64,000 nucleotides of DNA, taken from NCBI GenBank assembly GCA_933228895.1, contig OW121853.1:123152133-123216132 (forward strand). The letters run 5' to 3'. This document shows, piece by piece, positions 43,174 to 53,580 of this stretch; the first letter of the stretch is position 1; each line of letters begins with the position of its first letter. The position numbers and the translations under genes were made by a program. Under the pieces are notes generated by a model, which was not told the origin of the DNA, did no database searches, and saw only the letters and a program-made list of their open reading frames with translations. The DNA is from Platycnemis pennipes (Eukaryota; Arthropoda; Insecta; Odonata; Platycnemididae).

Positions 43174-43417
43174 TACAATAGGTTTAGTAGTGAATCAGAA
43201 TTAATACAAGCATTAGGTTGGGAACCATTATCAGATCGTAGGTTAAAGTACAGCTTAAATCTATTGCAAAATTTTAAAACGGATAGCTTTACTGAAGATG
43301 TTAGATACATATGAAAAACATCTGCGTATTATGCTAGATTGCACCAGATAAATAAGATTGGAGATATAGATTGTCGTACCGATAGATTCAAAATGTCGTT
43401 TTTCCCCTGTACTATAA
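43174..43417 (+). mobile_element. CR1-like LINE family A, piece 2 of 4
   Basis: TACAATAGGTTTAGTAG (LSSV region) through the C-terminal FPCTI end to the TAA target of the MITE. Confidence 0.85.
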
Positions 43418-43639
43418 AGGCCGCTTTACACGATACAATTTTTCTACCATTTCTTATACAAACGCTTGTTTAAACTGTACGAAATGGTATATTTGTCTGA
43501 ATGGAATTAGAACAGGTTCTATTTTCCATTCAGTCATTAAGAAATTCGCACAAGCGTTCACACAATTTTCTGCTTTACACGGTACACAATTTCCTCATAC
43601 AAGCGTTTGAACAAGAAAATGTATTGTGTAAAGCGGCCT
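43418..43639. mobile_element. 222-bp MITE, PIF/Harbinger-like
   Basis: Inverted termini AGGCCGCTTTACAC/GTGTAAAGCGGCCT with 3-bp duplication TAA (43415-43417, 43640-43642). Excision restores the LINE sequence ACTATAAGAGAACAG exactly. TWA duplications and GGCC-type ends are the PIF/Harbinger pattern. No coding capacity. Confidence 0.9.
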
Positions 43640-43724
43640 TAAGAGAACAGTATAGTCAGCATAGCAAAGGGATAGGTAGGGGAAATATTGTTAGAGTAGA
43701 CTGTAGTGCATGATGCATGTATTA
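43640..43724 (+). mobile_element. CR1-like LINE family A, piece 3 of 4
   Basis: TAAGAGAACAG... to GCATGTATTA, early 3' UTR, ending at the target duplication TATTA of the next insertion. Confidence 0.85.
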
Positions 43725-44018
43725 CGCTTGTGGAATTTCTTAATGACTGAATGGAAAATAGAGCCTGTTCTAATTCCATTCAGACAAACATACCATTTCG
43801 TACAGTTTTTTTTTGCATGCATGGTATTCATGGGTGTGTCTGCATGATTGGGATTTGGTATTTTTCCTTCTTTTTTCCCCAATTACTTTTAAAGGTGTAG
43901 TGTTTGTTTTGTAGTGTTCATTTTTGTTTGTTGTGTCATTGTTCCTGGTGTGTATGCACCCCCTGCCACACACCCTCGAGGTGGCTTGCAGGGTATGTCG
44001 TAGATATAGATATAGATA
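43725..44018 (+). mobile_element. Chimeric insertion: inverted MITE piece + family C LINE tail
   Basis: 43725-43808 is the reverse complement of the MITE interior 43473-43557 with a few differences; 43809-44018 is the family C 3' UTR and terminal module (matches 8069-8280) with TAGATATAGATATAGATA tail. The whole is flanked by TATTA (43720-43724, 44019-44023), indicating one insertion event. Confidence 0.8.
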
Positions 44019-44183
44019 TATTAACAATCAATAATTCCTTTATTACTATGTATACTAACCATCTAGATGCGTGTGACCCTATTATCTAACATGTTTCCGT
44101 GTAGTAGCCTAGTTGCATGTTTGGTGATCTTCACCCCCTGCCACATACTCTTGTGGTGGCTTGCGGAGTATAGCGTACATGTA
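44019..44183 (+). mobile_element. CR1-like LINE family A, piece 4 of 4
   Basis: TATTAACAATCAATAATTCC... resumes the family A 3' UTR and ends in CACCCCCTGCCACATACTC and a decayed tail. Confidence 0.85.
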
Positions 44184-44696
44184 GCTGTAACCTCCGCGTT
44201 GTACCACCTTGGTTCCCCATTCTCACTGTTATTCGTATGGGGTATATATCTGTTTACAAATGACCGCGTAATTTGGAGGAACTCTTTTCATGCAATCTCT
44301 GCATCACTACTTTTGCTTATTTCGAATTTTTCAAAAGAAATCTGTAAGTCACGCCTAAATTCGTTAAAAAATGCTTTACTTTTTTAGTAAATCTTTCTTT
44401 TTATTTTAAAACTTTTTTCAGTATTGAGGGATAATTTAACGGGAATTACCCAGTGGTTACTTATTCCATCCACATTTTCAACTTAATAACTTTTTCATGG
44501 ATGGTTGTGGCAAGTAAATCGAGAAAATTCTCCCCCCTATTAGACAAGGTTACTGTATGATGTAGTACGTAGGATGCGAAGAGGTAAAGCAATGGTTCGC
44601 AGATTTCTTTGTCCCTACCCCCAGACTTATGACTACATGTTATACAATCCAATATGTGGAATCACGGATCTAACTTTCGCGTTATCGTAATCTTTA
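44184..44696 (-). mobile_element. CR1-like LINE endonuclease/linker fragment
   Basis: The minus strand encodes SVIPHIGLYNM, a decayed GGRDKEICEPLLYLFASYVLHH block, NRGENFLDLLAT (late endonuclease) and the linker to EPRWYNAE. It is collinear with 45963-46335, suggesting one older copy interrupted by 44697-45962. Confidence 0.78.
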
Positions 44697-45705
44697 TCAT
44701 CTACATCTACATAATACCCTGCAAGCCACCATAAAGATGTGTGGCAGGGGGTGAACTCTCACCAAACATGCACTACATATCATGCATAAAAAAGGATTAG
44801 TACTTGTATAGGTACTGAACAAAACTACGCTATTTAAAAAAAGATAAAAATAGCAAAACATACATGCAAAAACATGCCGTTCGTTGGGTTAGCTATAAGT
44901 CCTTATACCAATATGCAGCTACCAATGTACTCTGGCAGCATATTCCAAATGAGGTCTTACAAGGGAAAAGTAGCTGATTTCTCGTACATGATCGTCACAT
45001 TTACCCAGTACTCTTTTGACGAATCCCAGTTTACGATTCGCCTGATTTCACGTATGTGTGTACCCAGGGAAAGATCATGTGTCAGTCTTATTCCAAGATA
45101 TTTAATGGAATCCACGTTTGTTAATTCATTATTACTTATTTTGTAAGTGGTAGAAGGAGATCTATTCTTTTTCCAAAAACTCATTACAAGACATTTTTTA
45201 AAGTTAAATTCTAACTGCCATGTATCACACAATGTTTCAATTCCTTGTAGGTCAATATTAAAATATTCTTTATCATTTGGGCATAGAATTTCACTGTACA
45301 CTACTGCGTCATCGGCAAATAGACGAAGCTTACTTCTTACCACCTTATGGATATCATTTATATACAAAAGGAATAGGAGTGGACCTATCACACTACCTTG
45401 TGGAACACCCGAAGTGACTTTAATTGCCGGTGAGGTAACGCCGTCCAAAACAACCCTTTGCACCCGATCATGAAGAAACATTAATCCATGATATAATGTT
45501 ACTGTCTAACCCATAAGATTTTAATTTCAAAATTAGTTTGCTATGAGGCACCTTGTCAAAAGCTTTCTTGAAGTCGCGAAATAGAGCATCCACCTGAATA
45601 TTATTTTCGTCAGAAACTAAAATATCATGGGAAAAGAGAGCAAATTGAGTTTCACATGATCTGCTCTTTAGGAAGCCATGCTGAACATTGGACAATAAAT
45701 TCTGG
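44697..45705 (-). mobile_element. CR1-like LINE, family B, 5'-truncated and internally deleted
   Basis: The minus strand: QHGFLKSRSCETQFALF, DALFRDFKKAFDKVPHS, ITSGVPQGSVIGPLLFLLYINDI, LRLFADDAVVY (RT active site), KYLGIRLTHDLS, then a deletion from the SVWDP region straight into the 3' UTR at about 44940. Tail at 44697. The 5' end lies immediately beside the terminator of the tRNA-Asp gene. Confidence 0.88.
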
Positions 45706-45707
45706 CT

Positions 45708-45715
45708 AAAAAAAA
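45708..45715 (-). terminator. Pol III terminator of tRNA-Asp
   Basis: Eight Ts on the minus strand, two bases after the tRNA 3' end. Confidence 0.85.
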
Positions 45716-45717
45716 TT

Positions 45718-45789
45718 CTCCCCGGCGGGGAATCGAACCCCGGTCTCCCGCGTGACAGGCGGGGATACTGACCACTATACTACCGAGGA
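45718..45789 (-). tRNA. tRNA-Asp(GTC)
   Basis: 72 nt on the minus strand. Starts TCCTCGGTAGTATAGTGGTC and ends GGGGTTCGATTCCCCGCCG plus GGGAG. Anticodon loop CCTGTCACG gives anticodon GTC, with a CCCGC/GCGGG stem. Acceptor arms TCCTCGG and CCGGGGA pair over seven positions with one T-G pair; discriminator G; A and B boxes intact; no intron. Looks functional. Confidence 0.97.
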
Positions 45790-45962
45790 CTGATATAGTA
45801 CGACTAGGTAGAGGACTTATTATCGTTAACGCTTACCCCTAGAGTAGCGCAGGGTTAACAATAACCGTCTATAAAATTCGCTCCATGGATTTTGATAAGC
45901 GATTTGAAGTGCTGTGCGAAAAATGAAGAATTGAGATTACGTTCTCTCTGACATAAGTTAAA
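45790..45962 (-). promoter_or_regulatory. 5' flank of tRNA-Asp
   Basis: No repeat similarity seen. TACTATATCAG lies just upstream of the tRNA and could assist Pol III initiation. The segment is bordered on its far side by a LINE endonuclease fragment. Confidence 0.35.
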
Positions 45963-46335
45963 TCAAAAAATAACGATAATGCTTGCGCACGCCTTATGAA
46001 GATCCATGATCGAGGCCCTGATCTGTTTCTCGAGTTCTAATAATGAGCGTACATCGGAATGGGGTGGTCTATAGTAGACACAAACGTATATTACTTTCGA
46101 ATTGGCACATTGAATGGAGCACCATACACTTTCTATCATATTATCGGGAATTACTTCCATTTTGCTGACTATTGCGTTCTTAAGTGCGATAAATACTCCC
46201 CCTCCCTGCCAACCCTCTCGATCTCTCACGTATACCCTAAAAGTTAAATTTAAACGGGAAACATTTCAGTATCTCCAATTTCGCCTTTACACCAAATTTC
46301 GGTTCCAATAACTATACCAGAATTATCATTCTATA
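45963..46335 (-). mobile_element. CR1-like LINE endonuclease fragment
   Basis: The minus strand: IGTEIWCKGEIGDTEMFP, GGGVFIALKNAIVS, ESVWCSIQCANSKVIYVCVYYRPPHSDV, LELEKQI; the N-terminal half of an AP endonuclease domain. It breaks off before GGDFN. Confidence 0.85.
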
Positions 46336-46621
46336 AGGTGTTGAGATTCGGGTATCTTTCTTCTTCAGAGTGAAATCATTCACTATTTGAGGGCTGTTTC
46401 ATAACGACCGATTCACGCGAAGCATTCCGGAAAACAATGGCGCTAGATTTTGCAAACCACCTTCGATATTCGTCCCTTCGAGAGCCACCCGAGCATGGTG
46501 ACGTCACTGGTGTGAGGGAGAGGGGAAATGTTAGGGAATTCCTAGGCGATGGGGAGGAGGGGAGGAGTTGCCAAACGGTAAGGCGGTGAGAGGGACTCAG
46601 ATAAACTAATAAGTACTCGGA
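46336..46621. other. Spacer before full-length LINE
   Basis: Purine-rich in part (46505-46600), nothing recognised. It does not match the flank of the second full-length copy. Confidence 0.4.
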
Positions 46622-46658
46622 TAGCCCAGAGTGCAGGTCAATCCGCGGGGGAAAAATC

Positions 46659-48299
46659 GTGCAAGAATTTGACAGAACATGCAGAGTAGTTTTAGAAGGT
46701 CAGAGAAAAACACATGGAGAGAACGAACATGATAATTCATCAAAGGTAAGAGGTAGACCAAATAGTTTGTCCGTCAAAAAATTATCGAGGAAAATTTTAA
46801 TTGGAAAGGAGCACCAAGAGAGAAACAGATTGGAAGAAAAAATTTCAGTGATAGTAGTGAATTGTCGTAGTATAAGAAATAAAGTAGCAGAATTTCACCA
46901 CCTCATTAAGAGTACTAATGCAGATATAATATTAGGTACAGAAAGCTGGCTTTCGAAGGACATATCAGATCATGAAGTATTTCCGAAGTGTTTTACAGTA
47001 TACAGAAAGGATAGAGTAAGCAGAAACGGAGGAGGAGTTTTCATAGCTGTGAAGGACCCGTATGTCAGTAGAAGAGAACTTATTTCAGAGCGAAATGTAG
47101 AAAGTATTTGGTGTTCCGTTAAAAGTAAAAGTAGTAACGCAAAACAGATATATGTAGGTGCATATTACAGGCCACCGGACGCAGACGTCAATTCTATAAT
47201 AGAGCTAGAGTCAGAGATACGCACATTACTTTCTGGGAAGAATGATAGAGGAATAATAGTAGGCGGAGATTTCAATCTCCCCTCGATAGACTGGAATACG
47301 TGTAGTTTCATTGCAGGAGGTAAGGATAAGGAACATTGCGAATCACTGTTGAACACCTTTACGTCACATTCTTTACAACAGCTAGTAACAGAGCCGACCA
47401 GGGGAAACAACATTCTAGACTTATTAGCAACAAATATACCCGAGCGAGTTCTAAATACAGTTACAGACACAGGAATTAGTGACCATAAAATAGTGCATGC
47501 GAAATTTATTGTAGGCGTTGAAAGACATTATAAACCAAGGAGGAGGGTGTACTTATTTGGCAAGGCAAATTACGACGGTATGAAAGAGGAATTAAGAGAA
47601 GCGTTTAATGTATTCAGCGAACAAAGCAAAGGATTAAATACAGAGGATTCGTGGAGAGAATTTCTTGAGGTCACCCGTAACGCAGTTCATAAATACATAC
47701 CAAGTAAATATATTAGTGATAATACAGAGCCAAGGTGGTATAACGCGGAGGTTAGGAAATCACTAAAGCGACAAAGGGTATGCCACGCTAAGATGAAAAA
47801 TGCCAGACTATCGGTAGAGGAAAAAAATGAGCTAGTTCAAAACTATAAAAAATCGAGAGCATTAGCAAGGAAATCATGTCGGCAAGCGTTATCACATTTC
47901 AAGAGCAAGATGTTAGGAGAATATTTAGATAGCAATCCTAAAGCGTTTTGGTCATATGTGAGAGAGCTTCAGGGAAATAAGTCCACAGTGCACACACTTA
48001 AAAATGATAAAGGAATCAGAGTCACCAGCAGTGTAGAAAAAGCCAACACTTTAAACACCTTCTTCCAAAGTGTATTCAACTCATCGTCACAAAACGCAGT
48101 GGAACCACCGCCGAACACTTTCAGTGAGCAAATGCCCGAAATAAACATTTCATGTCGCGGAATAGAGCAGCAGTTAAAAAGCATAAGTAAAAACAAAGCA
48201 CCAGGTCCCGATCAAATTCCTTCCATAGTTTATAAAACATTAGCTTCTGAAATAGCCGAAATGGCGAAAGCAGTACTGAAGTTGATGCGATATTTTTAG
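46659..48299 (+). pseudogene. LINE ORF part 1: endonuclease and RT start
   Basis: No ATG precedes the endonuclease; the frame is open from the element start. Domains: AP endonuclease at about residues 60-300 (VNCRSIRNKVAEF, GTESWLS, GGGVFIAV, GAYYRPPDADV, GGDFNLPSIDW, LDLLATN, SDHKIVHAKF), then linker and the start of RT (APGPDQIPS). The deletion at 48258 removes the NYRPI and QHGF blocks and shifts frame, ending the ORF at 48299. Confidence 0.92.
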
Positions 48300-49399
48300 A
48301 TTTTAAAAAGGCTTTCGATAAAGTCCCTCATGACAAATTAATCTTGAAGCTAGAGAGTTTTGGTATAAATAAAGACGTTGTATGTTGGGTAAAAGAATTC
48401 TTAAGTGGGCGAGAGCAGAGGGTTGTCATAGATGGTATCATGTCGGACACAATCGAAGTCACATCGGGAGTTCCCCAGGGTAGCGTAGTAGGTCCGCTTC
48501 TATTTCTTTTATACATTAACGATTTGGGTACCGTAGTTAGTAGTAACCTTAGACTTTTGGCAGACGATGCGGTGGTGTACAGGGGTATATCAAACGAAGA
48601 GGACACGAAATCACTTAGCAAGGATTTAGATGCAATTCAAGAGTGGTGCGACAAATGGCAGTTAGAACTCAACCTTAAAAAGTGTGTAGCTATCAATTTT
48701 TGGAGGAGGAATAATTCGATAGAGCGATCCTATAGAATTAATAACACGAAGATCGAAAACGTTGAAACCGTAAGATATTTAGGTGTAACAATCACTAAAG
48801 ATTTATCGTGGGGAAGACACATAAGGGAAATATGCGGCCGAGCGAAGAGAAAGCTAGGATTTATAAAAAGAGTACTTGGGAAATGTGATGAGAAGACAAA
48901 AGAGCGATGCTACTTTTCACTAGTTAGGCCCCACCTTGAGTATGCAGCCAGTGTATGGGATCCTAATGAATTAGGTTTGATGAGAGAACTAGACAGTGTG
49001 CAGCGTAGAGCAGCTAGGTTCGTCAAAAGGTGTTACGATAGGTTGAGTAGTGTATCAGAATTAATACAAGAATTAGGGTGGGAATCATTATCAGAGCGTA
49101 GATTAAAGTTCAGATTAAATCTATTGCAGAAATTTCAATCGGATAGCTTTACTGAAGATGTTAGGCACATATTAAAAACGCCAGCGTATTATGCTAGATT
49201 CGACCAGATAAATAAGATTAGAGTGATAGATTGTCGTACAGATAGATTCAAAATGGCATTTTTCCCCCGTACTATAAGAGAACAGAATAGGCAGCATAGG
49301 AAAGGGATAGGTAGGGGAAATATTTTAGAGTATTCTGTAGTGCATGATGCATGTATTAACCCCTCAAATACTATAGATACTAACAATCTAGTTGCATGA
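48278..49399 (+). pseudogene. LINE ORF part 2: RT palm, thumb, C-terminus
   Basis: DFKKAFDKVPHDKL, TSGVPQGSVVGPLLFLLYINDL, then LLADDAVVY in which Leu replaces Phe of the FADD active-site motif seen in copy 2 (one T to G change near 48558), WCDKWQLELNLKKC, RYLGVTITKDLSW, LGFIKRVLGKCDEKT, QRRAARFVKRCYDRLSSV, FPRTIREQNRQ. Open to 49399 without a stop. Confidence 0.92.
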
Positions 49400-49511
49400 G
49401 ACCCTTTAGTTGCTTGCTTGCATGCTAGTAGTGAATGCTTGGTGACCTTCACCCCCTGCCACACACCCTCGCGGTGGCTTGCAGGGTATCGTGTAGATGT
49501 AGATGTAGATG

Positions 49512-49719
49512 TGAATCGCTATTGCATTATCGTGACACTTTTTTTCAGTATTAATTTTTTTTGACTTTCCAAAGTTCCGGGCCCTTCTTTGCATTTCCGA
49601 TCCTCTCCCTCCAACTTCCCTCCCAGAACAATACCCCCTCCTCTCTCTTTAATCAACCCCTAAAGGAGGTTCCACTATTTCTCCACGCGTCAAAATCCCG
49701 TAAAAAAGTTGAGTTTAGA
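49512..49719. other. Short spacer
   Basis: Pyrimidine-rich around 49610-49650; nothing recognised. Confidence 0.4.
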
Positions 49720-50514
49720 TAATGAATAAATTCAGATTCAAAAAAATAACAAAATATTAATTCAAATATTGTATGATTACACATACACAATAATTTCACG
49801 GGTGCAGCACGTTGTAGTAGGATTCGATTTTTTACAAGCCCTTTTAATTCATTTTCACTTCGGAACATAGCTGACGTGTTACCAACAAAATTTAATTTCC
49901 CATACTGAGAGAATTTCTTACGCTTAAAACTATTCTCTTGTAAATATGGGTTTATGTTTTGACTATAATTAATATTTATATTTTTGAGACATATTTGGCG
50001 ACAGAGACGCTGCTCCATTTGGAAGCACTGATAATATTAACACCGTTTCAATAACCAATGAGGTATTTAAATTACATAAAAAAGATAAGAAGGACCTCGG
50101 TTAGGTATAGCCCTAAAGTAAATAGGCTCAAAAGCACGTTCCGTCATAAGTACCGTTGCGAATGTTAACAACATACTATTGCTCTAATTTCATGTAACTA
50201 AGGGTTTTTTGTTTTTCTTCAAGCAAAAATTTATTGACATCAAAATAAACAAGTGAGATAAGGTCAATAATTTTTACAACGTTAAATCCTACATAAAATT
50301 GCGCATCTTATAATAGTTTTTCGTCAAAGCAACATTTTTCTTTATATTATTAATCTGCAATTTTTACTGCAACAGCCATGCTCCGCCGTATAAACACGTA
50401 CAAAATTTCCAATTTTCAAGCCACATTATTTTATTTCCAATATAAAGAAGGGCCAAAAAAGATATGTCCTGAAATTTTCACAAAAATGACAATTACTTCA
50501 AAAATCTCAGGTGG
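49720..50514 (+). repeat. Diverged dispersed repeat, partner 17240-18135
   Basis: Collinear with 17240-18135. It ends at the exact 5' border of LINE copy 2 with TCAGGTGG; homology to the partner appears to resume for about 20 bases at 53700 (GGTGGAAACTCCTTAA). Confidence 0.75.
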
Positions 50515-50549
50515 TAGCCCAGAGTGCAGGTCAATCCGCGGGGGAAAAA

Positions 50550-53005
50550 TCGTGCAAGAATTTGACAGAACATGCAGAGTAGTTTTAGAAGGTCAGAGAA
50601 AAACACATGGAGAGAACGAACATGATAATTCATCAAAGGTAATAGGTAGACAAAATAGTTTGTCCGTCAAAAAATTATCGATGAAAATTTTAGTTGGAAA
50701 GGAGCACCAAGAGAGAAACAGATTGGAAGAAAAAATTTCAGTGATAGTAGTGAATTGTCGTAGTATAAGAAATAAAGTAGCAGAATTTCACCACCTCATT
50801 AAGAGTACAAATGCAGATATAATCGTAGGTACAGAAAGCTGGCTTTCGAAGGACATATCAGATCATGAAGTATTTCCAAAGTGTTTTACCGTATACAGAA
50901 AGGGTAGAGTAAGCAGAAACGGAGGAGGAGTTTTCATAGCTGTGAAGGACCCGTATGTCAGTAGAAGAGAACTTATTTCAGAGCGAAATGTAGAAAGTAT
51001 TTGGTGTTCCGTTAAAAGTAAAAGTAGTAACGCAAAACAGATATATGTAGGTGCATATTACAGGCCACCGGACGCAGACGTCAATTCTATAATAGAGCTA
51101 GAGTCAGAGATACGTACATTACATTCTGGGAAGAATGATAGAGGAATAATAGTAGGCGGAGATTTCAATCTCCCCTCGATAGACTGGAATACGTGTAGTT
51201 TCATTACAGGAGGTAAGGATAGGGAACATTGCGAATCACTGTTGAACACCTTTACGACACATTCTTTACAACAGCTAGTAACAGAGCCGACCAGGGGAAA
51301 CAACATTCTAGACTTATTAGCAACAAATATACCCGAGAGAGTTCTAAATACAGTTACAGACACAGGAATTAGTGACCATAAAATAGTGCATGCGAAATTT
51401 ATTGTAGGCGTTGAAAGACATTATAAACCAAGGAGGAGGGTGTACTTATTTGGCAAGGCAAATTACGACGGTATGAAAGAGGAATTAAGAGAAGCGTTTA
51501 ATGTATTCAGCGAACAAAGCAAAGGATTAAATACAGAGGATTCGTGGAGAGAATTTCTTGAGGTCACCCGTAACGCAGTTCATAAATACATACCAAGTAA
51601 ATATATTAGTGATAATACAGAGCCAAGGTGGTATAACGCGGAGGTTAGGAAATCACTAAAGCGACAAAGGGTATGCCACGCTAAGATGAAAAATGCCAGA
51701 CTATCGGTAGAGGAAAAAAATGAGCTAGTTCAAAACTATAAAAAATCGAGAGCATTAGCAAGGAAATCATGTCGGCAAGCGTTATCACATTTCAAGAGCA
51801 AGATGTTAGGAGAATATTTAGATAGCAATCCTAAAGCGTTTTGGTCATATGTGAGAGAGCTTCAGGGAAATAAGTCCACAGTGCACACACTTAAAAATGA
51901 TAAAGGAATCAGAGTCACCAGCAGTGTAGAAAAAGCCAATACTTTAAACACCTTCTTCCAAAGTGTATTCAACTCATCGTCTCAAAACGCAGTGGAACCA
52001 CCGCCGAACACTTTCAGTGAGCAAATGCCCGAAATAAACATTTCATGTCGCGGAATAGAGCAGCAGTTAAAAAGCATAAGTAAAAACAAATCACCAGGTC
52101 CCGATCAAATTTTTTCCAGAGTATATAAAACATTAGCTTCTGAAATAGCCCCCTATCTAGAAATAATATTCAATAAAACACTAAAGAACCACACCGTACC
52201 CAAGGATTGGAAAGTAGCTAACATTACACCTATATTTAAAAGCGGTGATAGGGAAGAACCTAGTAACTACAGACCCATTTCACTCACGTCAATCTCTTGT
52301 AAGATATTTGAGCACATAGTAGTCAGTTCGATCATGGGGCATTTGGATAGTCAGGGATTACTCATAAACAGCCAGCATGGGTTCCGGAAAAGTAGATCTT
52401 GCGAGACACAATTAGCTTTATTCGTACACGATATTTTAGTCCACGGCGAAAGCAGTACTGAAGTTGATGCGATATTTTTAGATTTTAAAAAGGCTTTCGA
52501 TAAAGTCCCTCATGACAAATTAATCTTGAAGTTAGAGAGTTTTGGTATAAATAAAGACGTTGTATGTTGGGTAAAAGAATTCTTAAGTGGGCGAGAGCAG
52601 AGGGTTGTCATAGATGGTATCATGTCGGACACAATCGAAGTCACATCGGGAGTTCCCCAGGGTAGCGTAGTAGGTCCGCTTCTATTTCTTTTATACATTA
52701 ACGATTTGGGTACCGTAGTTAGTAGTAACCTTAGACTTTTTGCAGACGATGCGGTGGTGTACAGGGGTATATCAAACGAAGAGGACACGAAATCACTTAG
52801 CAAGGATTTAGATGCAATTCAAGAGTGGTGCGACAAATGGCAGTTAGAACTCAACCTTAAAAAGTGTGTAGCTATCAATTTTTGGAGGAGGAATAATTCG
52901 ATAGAGCGATCCTATAGAATTAATAACACGAAGATCGAAAACGTTGAAACCGTAAGATATTTAGGTGTAACAATCACTAAAGATTTATCGTGGGAAGACA
53001 CATAA
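50550..53005 (+). pseudogene. LINE ORF: AP endonuclease + reverse transcriptase, one-base defect
   Basis: Continuous frame from the element start (also open upstream through flanking DNA to an ATG at 50378, which is not element sequence). Endonuclease motifs as in copy 1. RT blocks: SPGPDQIFS, DWKVANITPIFKSGD, NYRPISLTSISCKIFEHIV, QHGFRKSRSCETQLAL, FLDFKKAFDKVPHDKL, GVPQGSVVGPLLFLLYINDL, RLFADDAVVYRG (catalytic Asp pair intact), LELNLKKC. The frame ends at 53005 because a G is missing from the G-run at about 52991-52993 (copy 1 has GGGG). The ORF continues at 52990-53580. Confidence 0.93.
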
Positions 53006-53580
53006 GGGAAATATGCGGCCGAGCGAAGATAAAGCTAGGATTTATAAAAAGAGTACTTGGGAAATGTGATGAGAAGACAAAAGAGCGATGCTACTTTTCA
53101 CTAGTTAGGCCCCACCTTGAGTATGCAGCCAGTGTATGGGATCCTAATGAATTAGGTTTGATGAGAGAACTAGACAGTGTGCAGCGTAGAGCAGCTAGGT
53201 TCGTCAAAAGGTGTTACGATAGGTTGAGTAGTGTATCAGAATTAATACAAGAATTAGGGTGGGAATCATTATCAGAGCGTAGATTAAAGTTCAGATTAAA
53301 TCTATTGCAGAAATTTCAATCGGATAGCTTTACTGAAGATGTTAGGCACATATTAAAAACACCAGCGTATTATGCTAGATTCGACCAGATAAATAAGATT
53401 AGAGTGATAGATTGTCGTACAGATAGATTCAAAATGGCATTTTTCCCCCGTACTATAAGAGAACAGAATAGGCAGCATAGGCAAGGGATAGGTAGGGGAA
53501 ATATTCTGGAGTATTCTGTAGTGCATGATGCATGTATTAACCCCTCAAATACTATAGATACCAACAATCTAGTTGCATGA
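52990..53580 (+). pseudogene. LINE ORF C-terminal part after frameshift
   Basis: GRHIREICGRAKIKLGFIKRVLGKCDEKT through LVRPHLEYAASVWDPNELG, QRRAARFVKRCYDRLSSV, TPAYYARFDQINKI to the FPRTIREQNRQ end and a terminal extension into UTR. Nearly identical to copy 1. Confidence 0.93.

Larger units (their letters stand above)
46622..49511 (+). mobile_element. CR1-like LINE family A, long copy 1
   Basis: Begins TAGCCCAGAGTGCAGGTCAA, the same base as copy 2, and ends in the shared module and TAGATGTAGATGTAGATG. Very similar to copy 2 but with a 294-bp deletion in the RT palm/fingers, replaced by 5 bases (GAAAT at 48258-48262). No clear target duplication. Confidence 0.93.

Noticed and set aside
44184..46335. 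tRNA-Asp as a SINE head
   Set aside because: The tRNA has intact stems, boxes and a Pol III terminator right after it, so a genuine tRNA gene is the simpler call; the LINE junction is reported as a finding instead.
50378..50514. ATG-initiated extension of the LINE ORF
   Set aside because: This part lies in the flanking dispersed repeat, upstream of the target duplication, so it is not part of the LINE protein.
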